Source of the DNA: Myxococcales bacterium
GTDB taxonomy: Bacteria > Myxococcota_A > Polyangia > Haliangiales > Haliangiaceae
DNA: 64,000 bases
Reading direction: 5' to 3'
Assembly: GCA_947483555.1 (NCBI GenBank)
Contig: CANKMW010000024.1
Coordinates: 1-64,000 of the forward strand
Shown: positions 43,882 to 53,138 of the stretch, in pieces
Layout: every line of letters starts with the position of its first letter
Position numbering within the stretch: position 1 is the first letter of the stretch
Program-made: the position numbers and the translations under genes
The notes under the pieces: model-generated
Database searches by the model: none
Seen by the model: the letters and a program-made list of their open reading frames with translations, nothing else
What the model was told of the DNA's origin: nothing

Positions 43882-45189
43882 ATGAGCACTCGCCGTACCG
43901 ACGCCGAGCCCGGCGAAGACATCCACCTCGACGCCAACGTCCCGGGCAATCCGGCCTACCACTTCACGATCCTGCCGCCGGGCTCACCGGCCAAGGCCGG
44001 CTGGACCCTGCGGCCGCCGATGGTGCCGAGCGCGCGCCCGGCCACGCAGTGCGTGCACGCCGGCGTCCAGCCCGACTCCGCATACGGCGCGGTGATGCCG
44101 CCGATCTATCAGACCAGCACGTTCGCCTTCCGCGACGTGTGCACCAACGCCGGCTTCGACTACACGCGCAGCGGCAACCCGACCCGCGCCTGTCTCGAGG
44201 AGGCGGTCGCCCTGCTCGAGGGCGGTGGCGCCGCGACCGCGACCTCGACCGGCATGAGCGCGATCCTGGTGGCGCTCAACCTGCTGCCCGCCAGCAGCCA
44301 CCTGCTGTGCACCGTCGACTGCTACGGCGGCACCTTCCGCCTGCTCGAGCACGCCCGGACCTCGCTCGGGCTCGAGGTCACGTACCTCGACCTGGCCGAT
44401 CTCGACGCCGTCGCCGCCGCCTTCCAGGCCAACACCCGCATGGTGTGGATCGAGTCACCGTCTAATCCGCTGCTCCGCCTGACCGACATCCGCGCCGTCG
44501 CCGATCTGGCCCGCGCCCACGGCGCCCTCACCGTGGTCGACAACACGTTCCTGTCGCCGCTGCTCCAGCGCCCGCTCGATCACGGCGCCGATCTCGTCGT
44601 GCACTCGACGACCAAGTATCTCAACGGCCACAGCGACGTGGTCGGCGGCATCGTGGTGGCGGCGCGTGGCCAGGTCGCGCTGGCGCAGCGGATCGCCAGC
44701 GTCAACAACCTGCTCGGCACCGCGCAGTCGCCGCACGACTGCTTCCTGGTGCTGCGCGGCATCAAGACGTTGCAGGTGCGCATGCGCGCCCACGAGGTCG
44801 GCGCCCGCGCCGTGGCCGCGTTCCTGGCCGAGCACCCGGCGATCGGGGCCGTGTTCTACCCCGGCCTCGCCAGCCATCCGCAGCACGCGCTGGCCCGCCG
44901 GCAGCAGCAGGGGTTCGGCGCCATGCTCAGCTTCGAGCTCGCGGACGGCCGGCCGGCGCGCGTCAACCACGTCCTCACCACGCTGCGCTGGTTCACGCTG
45001 GCCGAGAGCCTGGGCGGCGTCGAGAGCCTGGTCGCGCACCCGGCGTCGATGACCCACGCCTCGATGACGCCCGCGGCCCGCGCTCGCGCCGGCATCACCG
45101 ACAGCGTGATCCGGCTGTCGATCGGCATCGAGGACCCCGACGACCTGATCGCCGATCTGGCCGCAGCGCTCGACTCGCTACCGGCGTGA
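43882..45189 (+). CDS. metB: PLP-dependent trans-sulfuration enzyme (cystathionine gamma-synthase-like)
   Basis: The 435-residue enzyme is of the Cys/Met metabolism PLP family. The cofactor Lys is in VVHSTTKYLNGHSDVVGG. Other sites are FDYTRSGNPTRACLEE and WIESPSNPLLRLTDI. The last part, GVESLVAHPASMTHAS, is typical of cystathionine gamma-synthase and lyase. About 45 N-terminal residues are extra compared with the usual start near RPATQCVHAGV. Whether it makes cystathionine or cleaves it cannot be told from sequence alone, so the symbol is tentative. It is convergent with the tetR gene, with one base between the stops. Confidence 0.85.
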   Translation: MSTRRTDAEPGEDIHLDANVPGNPAYHFTILPPGSPAKAGWTLRPPMVPSARPATQCVHAGVQPDSAYGAVMPPIYQTSTFAFRDVCTNAGFDYTRSGNPTRACLEEAVALLEGGGAATATSTGMSAILVALNLLPASSHLLCTVDCYGGTFRLLEHARTSLGLEVTYLDLADLDAVAAAFQANTRMVWIESPSNPLLRLTDIRAVADLARAHGALTVVDNTFLSPLLQRPLDHGADLVVHSTTKYLNGHSDVVGGIVVAARGQVALAQRIASVNNLLGTAQSPHDCFLVLRGIKTLQVRMRAHEVGARAVAAFLAEHPAIGAVFYPGLASHPQHALARRQQQGFGAMLSFELADGRPARVNHVLTTLRWFTLAESLGGVESLVAHPASMTHASMTPAARARAGITDSVIRLSIGIEDPDDLIADLAAALDSLPA

Positions 45190-45190
45190 G

Positions 45191-45871
45191 CTAGCGGCGG
45201 GCCAGGGTCATGAGGTCGGCGCGCTGCAGCATGGCCGTCACCTGGGCGAGCAACGGCGTCACCGCCGGCGTGCCCGCCAGCGCGAGCAGCGGCACCGCGA
45301 GATCGAGCGCGTCGTCGACCAGGCGATGGCTCTTGCGCTGGGCCGGGCTGCGATCGCTGGCCAGGTAGGCCAGGATCGCCAGGTGCAGCACCCACAGCGC
45401 ACGCGCCGCCAGCGCGCGGGTCGCGATGGACATGCCCTCGGGTGCGATCGCGGCCTCGAACAGCGCGATCGCGCGCGCCCGGACCTCGGCGCTCTCGCGC
45501 GACAGCGCCGACACCGGATCGCCCGGGTTGACCTGACGCGGCAGCAGCGCACCGAGCAGGGTGCGGTTGGGGGCGACGTCGCGGATCCGATCGTGGAACA
45601 GACGACCCAGCCGCGCCCGCAGCGGTTCGCCGGCCGGGTAGCTGCGGACGCGCGCCTCGGTGGCGACCTGATTGGCGGCGTAGAAGGCGAACAGGAGCGC
45701 GTCCTTCGACGGAAAATAGTAGTAGGCGGTGCCGAGCGCCAGGCCACTGGCCACGGCGATGTCGCGCATCGTGGTGGCGTCGAAGCCGCGCTTGCGGAAC
45801 AGCGCCAGCGCGGTGTCGAGCAGGTGCTGGCGCGTGACCTCGCTCTTCTTGACCTGCGGCGCGCGCGTCAT
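45191..45871 (-). CDS. TetR-family transcriptional regulator
   Basis: The 226-residue protein has the N-terminal TetR helix-turn-helix: RQHLLDTALALFRKRGFDATTMRDIAVASGLALGTAYYYFPSKDALLF. The C-terminal ligand domain is Ala/Leu-rich and specific to the protein. It is the second gene in an operon with a small membrane protein (ATGA overlap). The likely operators are twin TGAACATGTTCA palindromes upstream of the operon, so it is probably an autorepressor of this operon and perhaps of the divergent kinase gene. The inducer is unknown. Confidence 0.88.
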   Translation of the reverse strand: MTRAPQVKKSEVTRQHLLDTALALFRKRGFDATTMRDIAVASGLALGTAYYYFPSKDALLFAFYAANQVATEARVRSYPAGEPLRARLGRLFHDRIRDVAPNRTLLGALLPRQVNPGDPVSALSRESAEVRARAIALFEAAIAPEGMSIATRALAARALWVLHLAILAYLASDRSPAQRKSHRLVDDALDLAVPLLALAGTPAVTPLLAQVTAMLQRADLMTLARR

Positions 45872-46245
45872 CCGGCGACCGCGGGTGACGCCGGCGCGCC
45901 ACGGCCACGCTGCCGCAGCCAGTGGAAGACCAGCAGGTTGGCGAAGTGCATGGCGGCCAGCACCATGAGCAGGACACCCAGCTTGCGCGCCAGGGTCTCG
46001 AGCGCGACCGTGACCGTCTCGGCCGACGGCGCCCGCAGCATCATCAGCGCCCAGCCCAGGTTGACCAGGTAGAAGCCGACCACCAGCAGGCGGTTGACCG
46101 CCGGCGCCAACCGCGGGTCGTCGGGAAACACCGACTCGAGGAAGACGCCGCCGTGATGGGCCAGGGTGCGGGCCAGGTAGATGGTCAGCGCCAGGGCCAA
46201 GGTGGCGTAGGCGATGTAGACGTGGGGCAGGTAGTTGGTGGTCAT
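45868..46245 (-). CDS. Small integral membrane protein
   Basis: The 125-residue product has about three membrane segments: YIAYATLALALTIYLAR near the start, LLVVGFYLVNLGWALMML in the middle and LGVLLMVLAAMHFANLLVF near the end. The family is unknown to me. It is the first gene of the tetR operon and has a ribosome site (AAAGG) upstream of the ATG. Its start overlaps none of the operator copies. The pairing with a TetR repressor suggests a stress-responsive or export-related role, without further support. Confidence 0.75.
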   Translation of the reverse strand: MTTNYLPHVYIAYATLALALTIYLARTLAHHGGVFLESVFPDDPRLAPAVNRLLVVGFYLVNLGWALMMLRAPSAETVTVALETLARKLGVLLMVLAAMHFANLLVFHWLRQRGRGAPASPAVAG

Positions 46246-46258
46246 CTCGGCACCTTTC

Positions 46259-46270
46259 TGAACATGTTCA
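46259..46270. promoter_or_regulatory. TetR-type operator copy 1
   Basis: TGAACATGTTCA is a perfect 12-base palindrome. On the minus strand it lies between a TATGAAT -10-like element and the ribosome site of the membrane-protein gene, a suitable place for repression. A second identical copy lies 51 bases away, centre to centre. Confidence 0.6.
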
Positions 46271-46309
46271 ATTCATAGGGCGGCGGACGGCCGCCGTCAA
46301 GCCCATAAA

Positions 46310-46321
46310 TGAACATGTTCA
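46310..46321. promoter_or_regulatory. TetR-type operator copy 2
   Basis: A second TGAACATGTTCA, close to the kinase side. It lies about 49 bases before the kinase -10-like hexamer. An upstream kinase start at 46309 would overlap this palindrome, which argues for the later start at 46384. Confidence 0.6.
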
Positions 46322-46369
46322 GTTCGAACCCGGACCGGTCAGGGTCGGAACCACCCGGCGAGGATCGTC

Positions 46370-46375
46370 TACACT
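46370..46375 (+). promoter_or_regulatory. Leaderless-type -10 hexamer (TACACT)
   Basis: TACACT ends eight bases before the GTG at 46384 and supports that start for the kinase. Confidence 0.5.
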
Positions 46376-46383
46376 CGGCGACC

Positions 46384-49092
46384 GTGCCGCCGAGCGACAT
46401 CTCCCACTATCGCATCCTCGGCCAGCTGGGCCGTGGCGCCATGGGCGAGGTCTATCGGGCGGTCGATCAACGGCTGGGGCGCGAGGTCGCGCTCAAGATG
46501 CTGCCCGTGGAGGTCGAGGGAAACGCCGACTGGCAGACCCGGCTCCTGCGCGAGGCCCAGGCGGCGAGCGCCCTCAACCACCCCGGCATCGTCACGCTGT
46601 TCGACATCGAATCGGCCGACGGCCGCTCGTTCCTGGTCATGGAGCTGGTCTCGGGCGAGCCGTTCTCCGAGGTGGCCCGCCGCGGCGTTCACTGGCGCCG
46701 GGCGCTCGAGTTGACCGCGGCGGTGGCAGATGCCCTGGCGGCGGCGCACGCGCTCGGCATCCTCCATCGCGACATCAAGTCCGACAACCTGATGCAGACC
46801 GCGAAGGGCCAGGTGAAGGTGCTCGACTTCGGCCTCGCCAAGCTGCGCGCCGACGTGGGAGCGATCGCCACCCCGGTCGCGGGTGGCGAGGGCGCGCCGC
46901 CGCCGCCGGTCGCCCCGCTGGTGCCGCTGTGGCCAGCGCCCGCCGCCTCCGAACCGCGCGCGGCTCCGCACCCGGTCGGCGACGCCGGACTGGCGGCGAC
47001 GCTGGTGCCAGCGCCGGCGCCACCGTCATCGCAACCCAGCTGGCCGCCCGAGCGCAACGCGCTGCGCAGCGATCTCACTCAGGCCGGACAGATGGTCGGT
47101 ACGCCGGCCTACATGGCGCCCGAGTGCTACGAGGGCAGCGCCGACGTCCGCAGCGAGGTGTTCGCGCTCGGCGTCGTGCTGTACGAGCTGCTGGTCGGCA
47201 AGCGGCCGTTCGATCGCGACAGCTCGTTCGCGACCATGGCCGCGATCGCGCTCGACGATCCGACGCTGCCCTCCGACGCCGCACCGACGCGCCGCATCCC
47301 GGGCCGGGTCGATCAGATCGTGCTGCGCGCCCTGGCCAAGGCACCGGCGGCGCGCTTCGCCGACATGGCAGCGTTCGCCACCGAGCTGCGCGCCGCCGCC
47401 CGCCCGATGGCGTGGCGACCGTGGGCGGTGGCGGTGGCGGCGCTGCTGGCCATCGCCGGTGGGCTGCTGATCTGGAAGCTGGCCGCGTCGAACCCCCGCG
47501 CCGAGGTCGTCATTTCGGTGACCGCGAGCCGCCGCTTGACGATGGACACCGGCTGCGAGGAGTACCCGCGGTTCACCCCCGACGCCCAGGCGATCGTCTT
47601 CGACGGGGTGATCGAGGGCGACTACGAGGTGCTGCGCATGCCGCTCGACGGTGGTCCTCGCCACCGCCTGACCCGCGACGCGGGCTGGGACTACGCATCG
47701 GGGCTGTCGCCCGACGGCACGCGCGTCGCCTACATCCACGAGGGCTCGGCCGGCCGCACGGTGCGCGTCATCGGTGATGGCGACGACCACCAGGCTGCCC
47801 TCGACCTGGGGCCGATCAGCGGTTACCCGGGCTGGACGCGCGACGGCGCGCTGCTGGTCGGCGATGGCGCCGGCCGGGTGCTGCGCTGGGAGCTGGGCGA
47901 CGGCGGCGTCGCGCGCGAGACCGTGCTCGGTCAGCTCCCCGCCGGCGCGCGCGCCTACCACTTCGCGACCGTGGGCGCGCTCGGGGTCGCCGTGTTGTGG
48001 TGGACGCAGAGCGATGGCGACGCCACCGGCATCGGCGAGCTGGCGAGCGACGGCACGCTGCGGGTGATCGAGGAGACCGCGACCGACTACGAGGGTGGCC
48101 TGGCGCCGTCGTCATCGGGCCGCGGCTACTACGTGACCCGCAAGGGCGCCACCACCGGCAATCAGCTGCTGTGGCGGCGCTGGGGCGGTGGCGAGCCGGT
48201 CGTGGTGCCGGGCGGCCTGTCGCCGCGGGCCGGGGTCGACGTCTCGCGCGACGGCAAGCGGCTGGTGTTCTCGACCTGCACCGATCGCCAGTACATCGCC
48301 CGGCTCCGTGACGGCGCGGCGCCGGCGGTCGTCTCGCGTGGCGACTGGCAGGACGCCAGCCCGGTGGCGATCGGCGCCACCCGGCTGCTGATCACCTCCG
48401 ACCGCCTCGGTCATCAGCAAGGCTGGGTGGTCGACCTCGCCGGCGGCGAGGCGCGCGCGATCACCCCGCCGCGGAGTCACGGCGCCATGCCGTCCTACGA
48501 CGGACGTACGGTCGTCTACGCCGTCGATGGCGGCCGCGGCGGGCTGGCGGTGGTCGCGATCGACGGCGGCGCGCCCCGCCGGCTGACCGCGGACGGCGCC
48601 GACAGCTCGCCGGCGTTCACCGGCGATGGCCAGCAGGTCGTGTTCGAGCGCACCGTCGCCGGTGGGCAGCCGCGGCTGCACGTCGTCGCCATCGCCGGCG
48701 GCGCCGCGCGCGCGCTGACCGACGGCGGCCAGCCGGCCACCTCACCGGTCGACGGCACGATCGCGTTCATCGCCGCCGCCGATGCCAGCGGCGGGCGACG
48801 GGTCATGCTCACCGACGTCGGAGGCGCTCCGCCGCGCCCGGTTCCCGGCCTCGATCTGGCAGCGTGGCAGCGACCGCGGTTCTCCGCCGACGGCAAGCGC
48901 CTGCTGCTGGTCCGCGGCTTCCAGCAGATCGTCGAGGCCACCGTCGACGGTAGCGCGGCGCCGCGCGTGCTGTGGACCGCGACCACCGACGCCGTGCTGG
49001 CCGCCGACTGGGCCCCCGACGGCGACGGCATCGTCGCCGGTCTCGCCGACTACGATGGCGACATCTGGCTCGCCGAGGGCGTCTTCCCGTAG
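46384..49092 (+). CDS. Receptor-type Ser/Thr kinase with beta-propeller
   Basis: The 902-residue protein has a cytoplasmic kinase domain (residues 9-335). The main motifs are LGRGAMGEVYRA, Lys38 in ALKML, HRDIKSDN with Asp130, DFGLAKL with Asp148, and GTPAYMAPE. An insertion of about 75 residues, rich in Pro and Ala, sits between DFG and APE in the activation segment (about 157-232). A membrane segment is at 347-365, followed by a TolB/WD40-like propeller domain (380-902; repeats such as ARDGKRLVFS and SPAFTGDGQQVVF). The outer domain may sense a periplasmic ligand or protein. The beta-barrel gene follows. Confidence 0.88.
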   Translation: MPPSDISHYRILGQLGRGAMGEVYRAVDQRLGREVALKMLPVEVEGNADWQTRLLREAQAASALNHPGIVTLFDIESADGRSFLVMELVSGEPFSEVARRGVHWRRALELTAAVADALAAAHALGILHRDIKSDNLMQTAKGQVKVLDFGLAKLRADVGAIATPVAGGEGAPPPPVAPLVPLWPAPAASEPRAAPHPVGDAGLAATLVPAPAPPSSQPSWPPERNALRSDLTQAGQMVGTPAYMAPECYEGSADVRSEVFALGVVLYELLVGKRPFDRDSSFATMAAIALDDPTLPSDAAPTRRIPGRVDQIVLRALAKAPAARFADMAAFATELRAAARPMAWRPWAVAVAALLAIAGGLLIWKLAASNPRAEVVISVTASRRLTMDTGCEEYPRFTPDAQAIVFDGVIEGDYEVLRMPLDGGPRHRLTRDAGWDYASGLSPDGTRVAYIHEGSAGRTVRVIGDGDDHQAALDLGPISGYPGWTRDGALLVGDGAGRVLRWELGDGGVARETVLGQLPAGARAYHFATVGALGVAVLWWTQSDGDATGIGELASDGTLRVIEETATDYEGGLAPSSSGRGYYVTRKGATTGNQLLWRRWGGGEPVVVPGGLSPRAGVDVSRDGKRLVFSTCTDRQYIARLRDGAAPAVVSRGDWQDASPVAIGATRLLITSDRLGHQQGWVVDLAGGEARAITPPRSHGAMPSYDGRTVVYAVDGGRGGLAVVAIDGGAPRRLTADGADSSPAFTGDGQQVVFERTVAGGQPRLHVVAIAGGAARALTDGGQPATSPVDGTIAFIAAADASGGRRVMLTDVGGAPPRPVPGLDLAAWQRPRFSADGKRLLLVRGFQQIVEATVDGSAAPRVLWTATTDAVLAADWAPDGDGIVAGLADYDGDIWLAEGVFP

Positions 49093-49166
49093 CGCCCGCG
49101 CGGGCTGGAACGGCGCGACACCGGGGCGATGAAGATCCTTTGCTCGGGTCGTGCGTGGTAGTCGCC

Positions 49167-50072
49167 ATGCGTACGTCCCTGGCCTGGCCTCTCGCGCTCG
49201 CATCCATCCTGGCGCCATCGGTGGCGTACGCCGACCAGCCCACCGTCGAGACCGGCGAGGTCATGCGGGCGGTGCATGGCTCCCTCGACCATCGGGCCTA
49301 CGCCAGCGACTGGCTGGTGGCACCGCCGGGCTGGAACCTCGGCGGCGAGATGCGATTCATCACCGCCGGCAGCGCGCTGTCCGGCGAACCGATCGAGATG
49401 ACCGACATGGCGATCTTGCGCCTGCGGAGCCGGTGGACGGCGACCCGCCGCATCGAGCTGTCGGGCACCGTCGATCTGCTGGCCAAACAGCTCGACACCA
49501 CCGAGGAGGCGATCCCGCAGGGCGGCTCGCTGGCCGCCAAGATCGCCACCAGCCGCACCGTCGCCATCGGCACCTCGGTGAGCGGCGGACCGATCGTGGG
49601 CGGCGGCGGCTACTGGGGCAGCGTCGGCACCGGCGCGATCCACCGCTCGCGCATCGAGCGCTTCATCGCCTTCCAGGTCGGCGGCGGCGCGGTCGCCACC
49701 GCGGTCGAGCAGGACCGCATGGAACGGCGCTGGCAGGCCGACGCGACCCTGTCCAGCGAGCTGGTGTTCCACACCCCGCGCGGCGAGTGGGCGATGTGGG
49801 CCGGCTGCGAGATGGCGTTCCCGGTCGTGCACGCCGACACGATCGATCCCTCGAGTCGCCTCGATCTCACGGTCGGCACGGTGTTCTCGGCGGTGCGCGA
49901 CTGGGATATCTACGCCGAGCTGACCTATCGCGACCGCGGCACCACCGACATGCCGGAGACCGTGCTGCCCATCGTCGACGGTGGCTTCGATCAGCGTCAG
50001 ATCGTGGTCGGCATCACCCGCCGCTTCACGCCGGCGCGCGGCGCCTCGCGCTGGGCGCTGGCGCAGGAGTAG
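49167..50072 (+). CDS. Outer-membrane beta-barrel protein
   Basis: The 301-residue product has a signal peptide (SLAWPLALASILAPSVAYA) followed by alternating strand-like segments such as NLGGEMRFITAG, LRLRSRWTATRRIELSGTVD, WDIYAELTYRDRG and QIVVGITRRF. Its C-terminus is not the usual aromatic end, so assembly may differ from that of porins. The gene follows the kinase by 74 bases with a GCCCGCGCGGGC palindrome in between (49095-49106). Its function is unknown; it may be a partner of the kinase propeller domain, but only position suggests this. Confidence 0.65.
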   Translation: MRTSLAWPLALASILAPSVAYADQPTVETGEVMRAVHGSLDHRAYASDWLVAPPGWNLGGEMRFITAGSALSGEPIEMTDMAILRLRSRWTATRRIELSGTVDLLAKQLDTTEEAIPQGGSLAAKIATSRTVAIGTSVSGGPIVGGGGYWGSVGTGAIHRSRIERFIAFQVGGGAVATAVEQDRMERRWQADATLSSELVFHTPRGEWAMWAGCEMAFPVVHADTIDPSSRLDLTVGTVFSAVRDWDIYAELTYRDRGTTDMPETVLPIVDGGFDQRQIVVGITRRFTPARGASRWALAQE

Positions 50073-50079
50073 CGACGAC

Positions 50080-51750
50080 TCAGAACGGCGCCGGCCGCTC
50101 GAGCGCCATCGGTTCGCCGGTGTGGGGATGCGCGAACGCGAGCGCTTCGGCATGGAGCTGGAGTCGACCGTCGGGACCACCGCGGCCATACAGCCGATCG
50201 CCGGCGATCGGCGCCGCCAGGCCGAGCGCGTGGGCGGCGTGAACGCGCAGCTGGTGGGTCCGGCCGGTGTGCGGGAACAGCGCCACCCGGGTCCGGCCGC
50301 CGGCGCGCGCCAGCACCTTCCAGACCGTGGTCGCCGGCTTGCCGTGCACGGGGTCGTGGAGCTGGCGCGGACGATCGTCGAGATCGACGCGCAGCGCGAG
50401 CTCGACGACGCCGCCATCGTCGCGAACCTCGCCGTCGAGCCACGCGATGTAGCGCTTCTCGATCTCGCGGCGCGCGAACTGCCGTTGCAGCGCCGCGTGG
50501 GTGACGGCGTCGCGCGCCACCAGCAACAGCCCCGAGGTGTCGAGATCGAGGCGATGCACGATCAGCGGGCCCGAGGCGTCCGGATAACGAGCCCGCAGCC
50601 GGGTCTGGACCGAGTCGCGGAGCAGGCCGCTGCGACCCGGCACCGACAGCAGCCCGCACGGCTTGTCGACGATGACCAGCCAGCGATCCTCGTACACCAC
50701 CACGGGTTGGGCGGCGGCGATGAGGTCGGCACCGAACACCGGCGCCGGATCGACCGCCAGCCCGTCGAGCATGTGGCCGAGCACCGGGCCGCACTTGCCC
50801 CGGCACGCCGGGTAGAAGGCGCCGGCGTGGCGACCGCCGGTGCGCGGCGACGCACCGCACCACACCTCGGCGAGCGCCAGCGGCCGCAAGCCGACGCGAT
50901 ACGCATGCGCGAACAGCTTGGGCGCGGCACAGTCACCGGCTCCACCCGGCGGCGCCTCGGGTGCGAACAGCGCCCGCAGCCGGCGCTGCTCGCCGCGCGC
51001 GCTGGGCACCAGGTAGGCGTCGTGGATCTGCACCAGCAGCTCGCGCGAGCGCGCGGCGCGGGTCTGTTCGAGCACCGAGCGGCGGTGGTCGAGATCGCGG
51101 ACCCGCGCGGTCGGCTCGATGCGCTCCGCGCGCTGTCCGGTCTCGAGGCGCCGCAGCTCGGCGGCATCGGCGCGACTGGCCTGCGCCAGCGCGTGCAGCG
51201 CCAGGTCGCGCGCCGCGGGATCGAGTCCGGCGCTGGCGAGCCGGGACCGCTCGACGTGCCGATCGCGGCGCCGCTGCGCGTGACGGTCGCGCAGGGCCGC
51301 CGCCGATGCCTGGTGGCCCGCGGCCAGCGCGGCGAGGGACGCCCGGGTCGCCGCCGCCGCGCTGCCGTCGGCGACCAGGTCGATCTGGCGCCCGATCGCG
51401 CGCAGCTCCTCCTCCCCTTCCAGCCACACCGCGTCGCGCGCCGCGGCGTCGAACAGGGGCGGCACGAACCCATCGACGTCCCAGCGGCTGCCCAGCATGC
51501 CGGAGAAGCCGCGCAGGAAGCCGACCCGGCCGTCGGCCCCGACCACGACCAGCACGCCGAACATCTTGCCGCCGCCGGGCGCGTCGAGCCCCCACCCGGC
51601 CGCCGCCGGCGCGAGCTGATCGACGAGCGTGGCGGCAGCGCGGCGCGCCAGCGGGTGGACCGCATGCCCGAACGGGCTCGGCAGCCGCGCCGGCAGCTCG
51701 CTGGCCGCCGGCGGCGGATCGAAGATCGTCACCAACGGCGCCCGGGTCAC
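50080..51750 (-). CDS. RluA-family pseudouridine synthase with long N-terminal extension
   Basis: The C-terminal 200 residues are a RluA-type enzyme: VVYEDRWLVIVDKPCGLLSVPGR, LIVHRLDLDTSGLLLVAR (catalytic Asp in HRLDLDTSG) and HTGRTHQLRVHAAHALG. About 300 residues come before it: a conserved start (VTIFDPPPAASELPARL), a coiled-coil-like charged stretch and a Cys-containing FYPACRGKCGPVLGHML. Similar long forms exist in other phyla. The target is rRNA or tRNA uridine, not predictable. GTG 51750 is chosen since it follows the DUF1552 stop closely; a TTG at 51756 is the alternative. The genes are coupled. Confidence 0.85.
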   Translation of the reverse strand: MTRAPLVTIFDPPPAASELPARLPSPFGHAVHPLARRAAATLVDQLAPAAAGWGLDAPGGGKMFGVLVVVGADGRVGFLRGFSGMLGSRWDVDGFVPPLFDAAARDAVWLEGEEELRAIGRQIDLVADGSAAAATRASLAALAAGHQASAAALRDRHAQRRRDRHVERSRLASAGLDPAARDLALHALAQASRADAAELRRLETGQRAERIEPTARVRDLDHRRSVLEQTRAARSRELLVQIHDAYLVPSARGEQRRLRALFAPEAPPGGAGDCAAPKLFAHAYRVGLRPLALAEVWCGASPRTGGRHAGAFYPACRGKCGPVLGHMLDGLAVDPAPVFGADLIAAAQPVVVYEDRWLVIVDKPCGLLSVPGRSGLLRDSVQTRLRARYPDASGPLIVHRLDLDTSGLLLVARDAVTHAALQRQFARREIEKRYIAWLDGEVRDDGGVVELALRVDLDDRPRQLHDPVHGKPATTVWKVLARAGGRTRVALFPHTGRTHQLRVHAAHALGLAAPIAGDRLYGRGGPDGRLQLHAEALAFAHPHTGEPMALERPAPF

Positions 51751-51752
51751 GG

Positions 51753-53138
51753 TCAACGCCGCGCCGGGCGCGATGGCTCGTCCAGCGCAGCACCGCGGGT
51801 GTCGAACAGACCCGGCAGCGTGCCGGTGCAACGCTCGCGATCACCGAAGCAGCTCATCGGGTGGCCGAGCGCGTTGGCGATCGTCAACCACAGGTCGTTG
51901 GTGGGACGACCGCCGAAGCGCAGCAGGCGGCCACCCTCGAGCCGGCCGCCGGCGCCGCCGAACAGCTGGATGGGCACGTTCTCGAAGCTGTGCTGGCCCG
52001 ACCGCATCTCGCTCCACACCACGACCAGCGTGTTGTCGAGCAGCGTGCGTCCGTCGACGTCGGGGGTGTCGCGCAGCGTACGCAGGAAGGCCGCCATCTG
52101 CTCGTTGTACCAGCGGTGGACCAGCATCTCGTCGACGACCTTGTTCACGCCACCGTGGCTGAGGGCATGGAAGTCGACGTTCTCGACGCCGGGGATGAGC
52201 TGGCTGAAGTTGACCAACGACGGGCCGGCGGTCCAGCCGAACGTCGCGATCCGACTCAGGTCGCACTGGAATGCGGCCCGCACCAGGTCGAGGTGAGCGC
52301 GACCGAGCTGCGCGTGCTGGGCATCCGGCTGCGACGGATCGACGGCGCGCGCCTGGCGCTCGAACCCGGCGGCGTCGACGCAGCCGACGGTGCGGTGCAG
52401 CACCTGCTCGACCTCGCGGATCGCGGTCAGGTGGCGGTCGAGGCGCTCGCGGCCGGCACCGTCGAGGCGCCCGGCCAGCCGCTGGGCCCCGGCGCGGGTG
52501 AAGTCGAGCACGCTCTGCTTGCGGCGGCGGACGCGCTCGAGCTGGTCGGGTCCCAGCGCACCGCCGGCGAGCGAACCGAACACACGAGTGTACGCGGCAA
52601 ACGGCTGGCTCTCGGCCGGCATGGGCGCTCCAGGACCGGCCCACGACAGGATGCGGGTGAACAGCTGGCCGGTGCGCGCGTCGGCGGCGAGCTGCAGCGA
52701 ACCGATCGGTGCGTCGCCGGCGAAGCCGGGATCGGTCGCCAGGATCTGATCGATCGACGTGCGGGTGGCCAGCGGCAAGCTCGACGCGTCGGCGCGCTCG
52801 GTGACGCCGCCGGTCATGAACGTCGCCATGGCGTTGCCGTGGTCCTCGCTCGGCGTGTTGAGCTTCTTGCGCACGTCGAGCCCCTCGACGATCACCATGT
52901 GCTCGCGCAGGTCGGCGAACGGCTCCAGGATCGGGCTGAGCGTGAACCCACGTCCGGGACCGCCGGCGCAGTCGTAGCTCTCGGGCTGGGTCCCGGTCCC
53001 CTTGTGGATGATGAGCAGGCGCACCGGCGCGTCGCCCGGCTCCGAGTACGCCAGCCGGGCCAGCGGTGAGCTGCCCAGCGCCAGCGCACCAGCCCCACCG
53101 CCCAGCCCGGCCAGAAAGCGGCGCCGACCGAGCGTCAT
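51753..53138 (-). CDS. DUF1552-family secreted protein
   Basis: The 461-residue product begins with a twin-arginine-type signal, MTLGRRRFLAGLGGGAGAL. The mature part shows family features: RLLIIHKGTGTQPE, VIVEGLDVRKKLN, DHGNAMATFMTGG, LSRIATFGWTAGPS and VVVWSEMRSGQHS. DUF1552 proteins occur in Myxococcota and Planctomycetota, usually beside DUF1592 proteins. The function is unknown; the pair may work on complex extracellular matter. The ATG overlaps the upstream gene's stop (ATGA). Tat export would imply folding in the cytoplasm, maybe with a cofactor. Confidence 0.85.
   Translation of the reverse strand: MTLGRRRFLAGLGGGAGALALGSSPLARLAYSEPGDAPVRLLIIHKGTGTQPESYDCAGGPGRGFTLSPILEPFADLREHMVIVEGLDVRKKLNTPSEDHGNAMATFMTGGVTERADASSLPLATRTSIDQILATDPGFAGDAPIGSLQLAADARTGQLFTRILSWAGPGAPMPAESQPFAAYTRVFGSLAGGALGPDQLERVRRRKQSVLDFTRAGAQRLAGRLDGAGRERLDRHLTAIREVEQVLHRTVGCVDAAGFERQARAVDPSQPDAQHAQLGRAHLDLVRAAFQCDLSRIATFGWTAGPSLVNFSQLIPGVENVDFHALSHGGVNKVVDEMLVHRWYNEQMAAFLRTLRDTPDVDGRTLLDNTLVVVWSEMRSGQHSFENVPIQLFGGAGGRLEGGRLLRFGGRPTNDLWLTIANALGHPMSCFGDRERCTGTLPGLFDTRGAALDEPSRPARR

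Noticed and set aside
46309..46383. Earlier in-frame start for the kinase at ATG 46309
   Set aside because: It overlaps the second operator palindrome and lies upstream of the TACACT promoter-like hexamer; GTG 46384 precedes the kinase domain directly.
49095..49106. GCCCGCGCGGGC palindrome after the kinase gene as terminator
   Set aside because: Short, loop-free, no T-run; such palindromes are expected by chance at this GC content.
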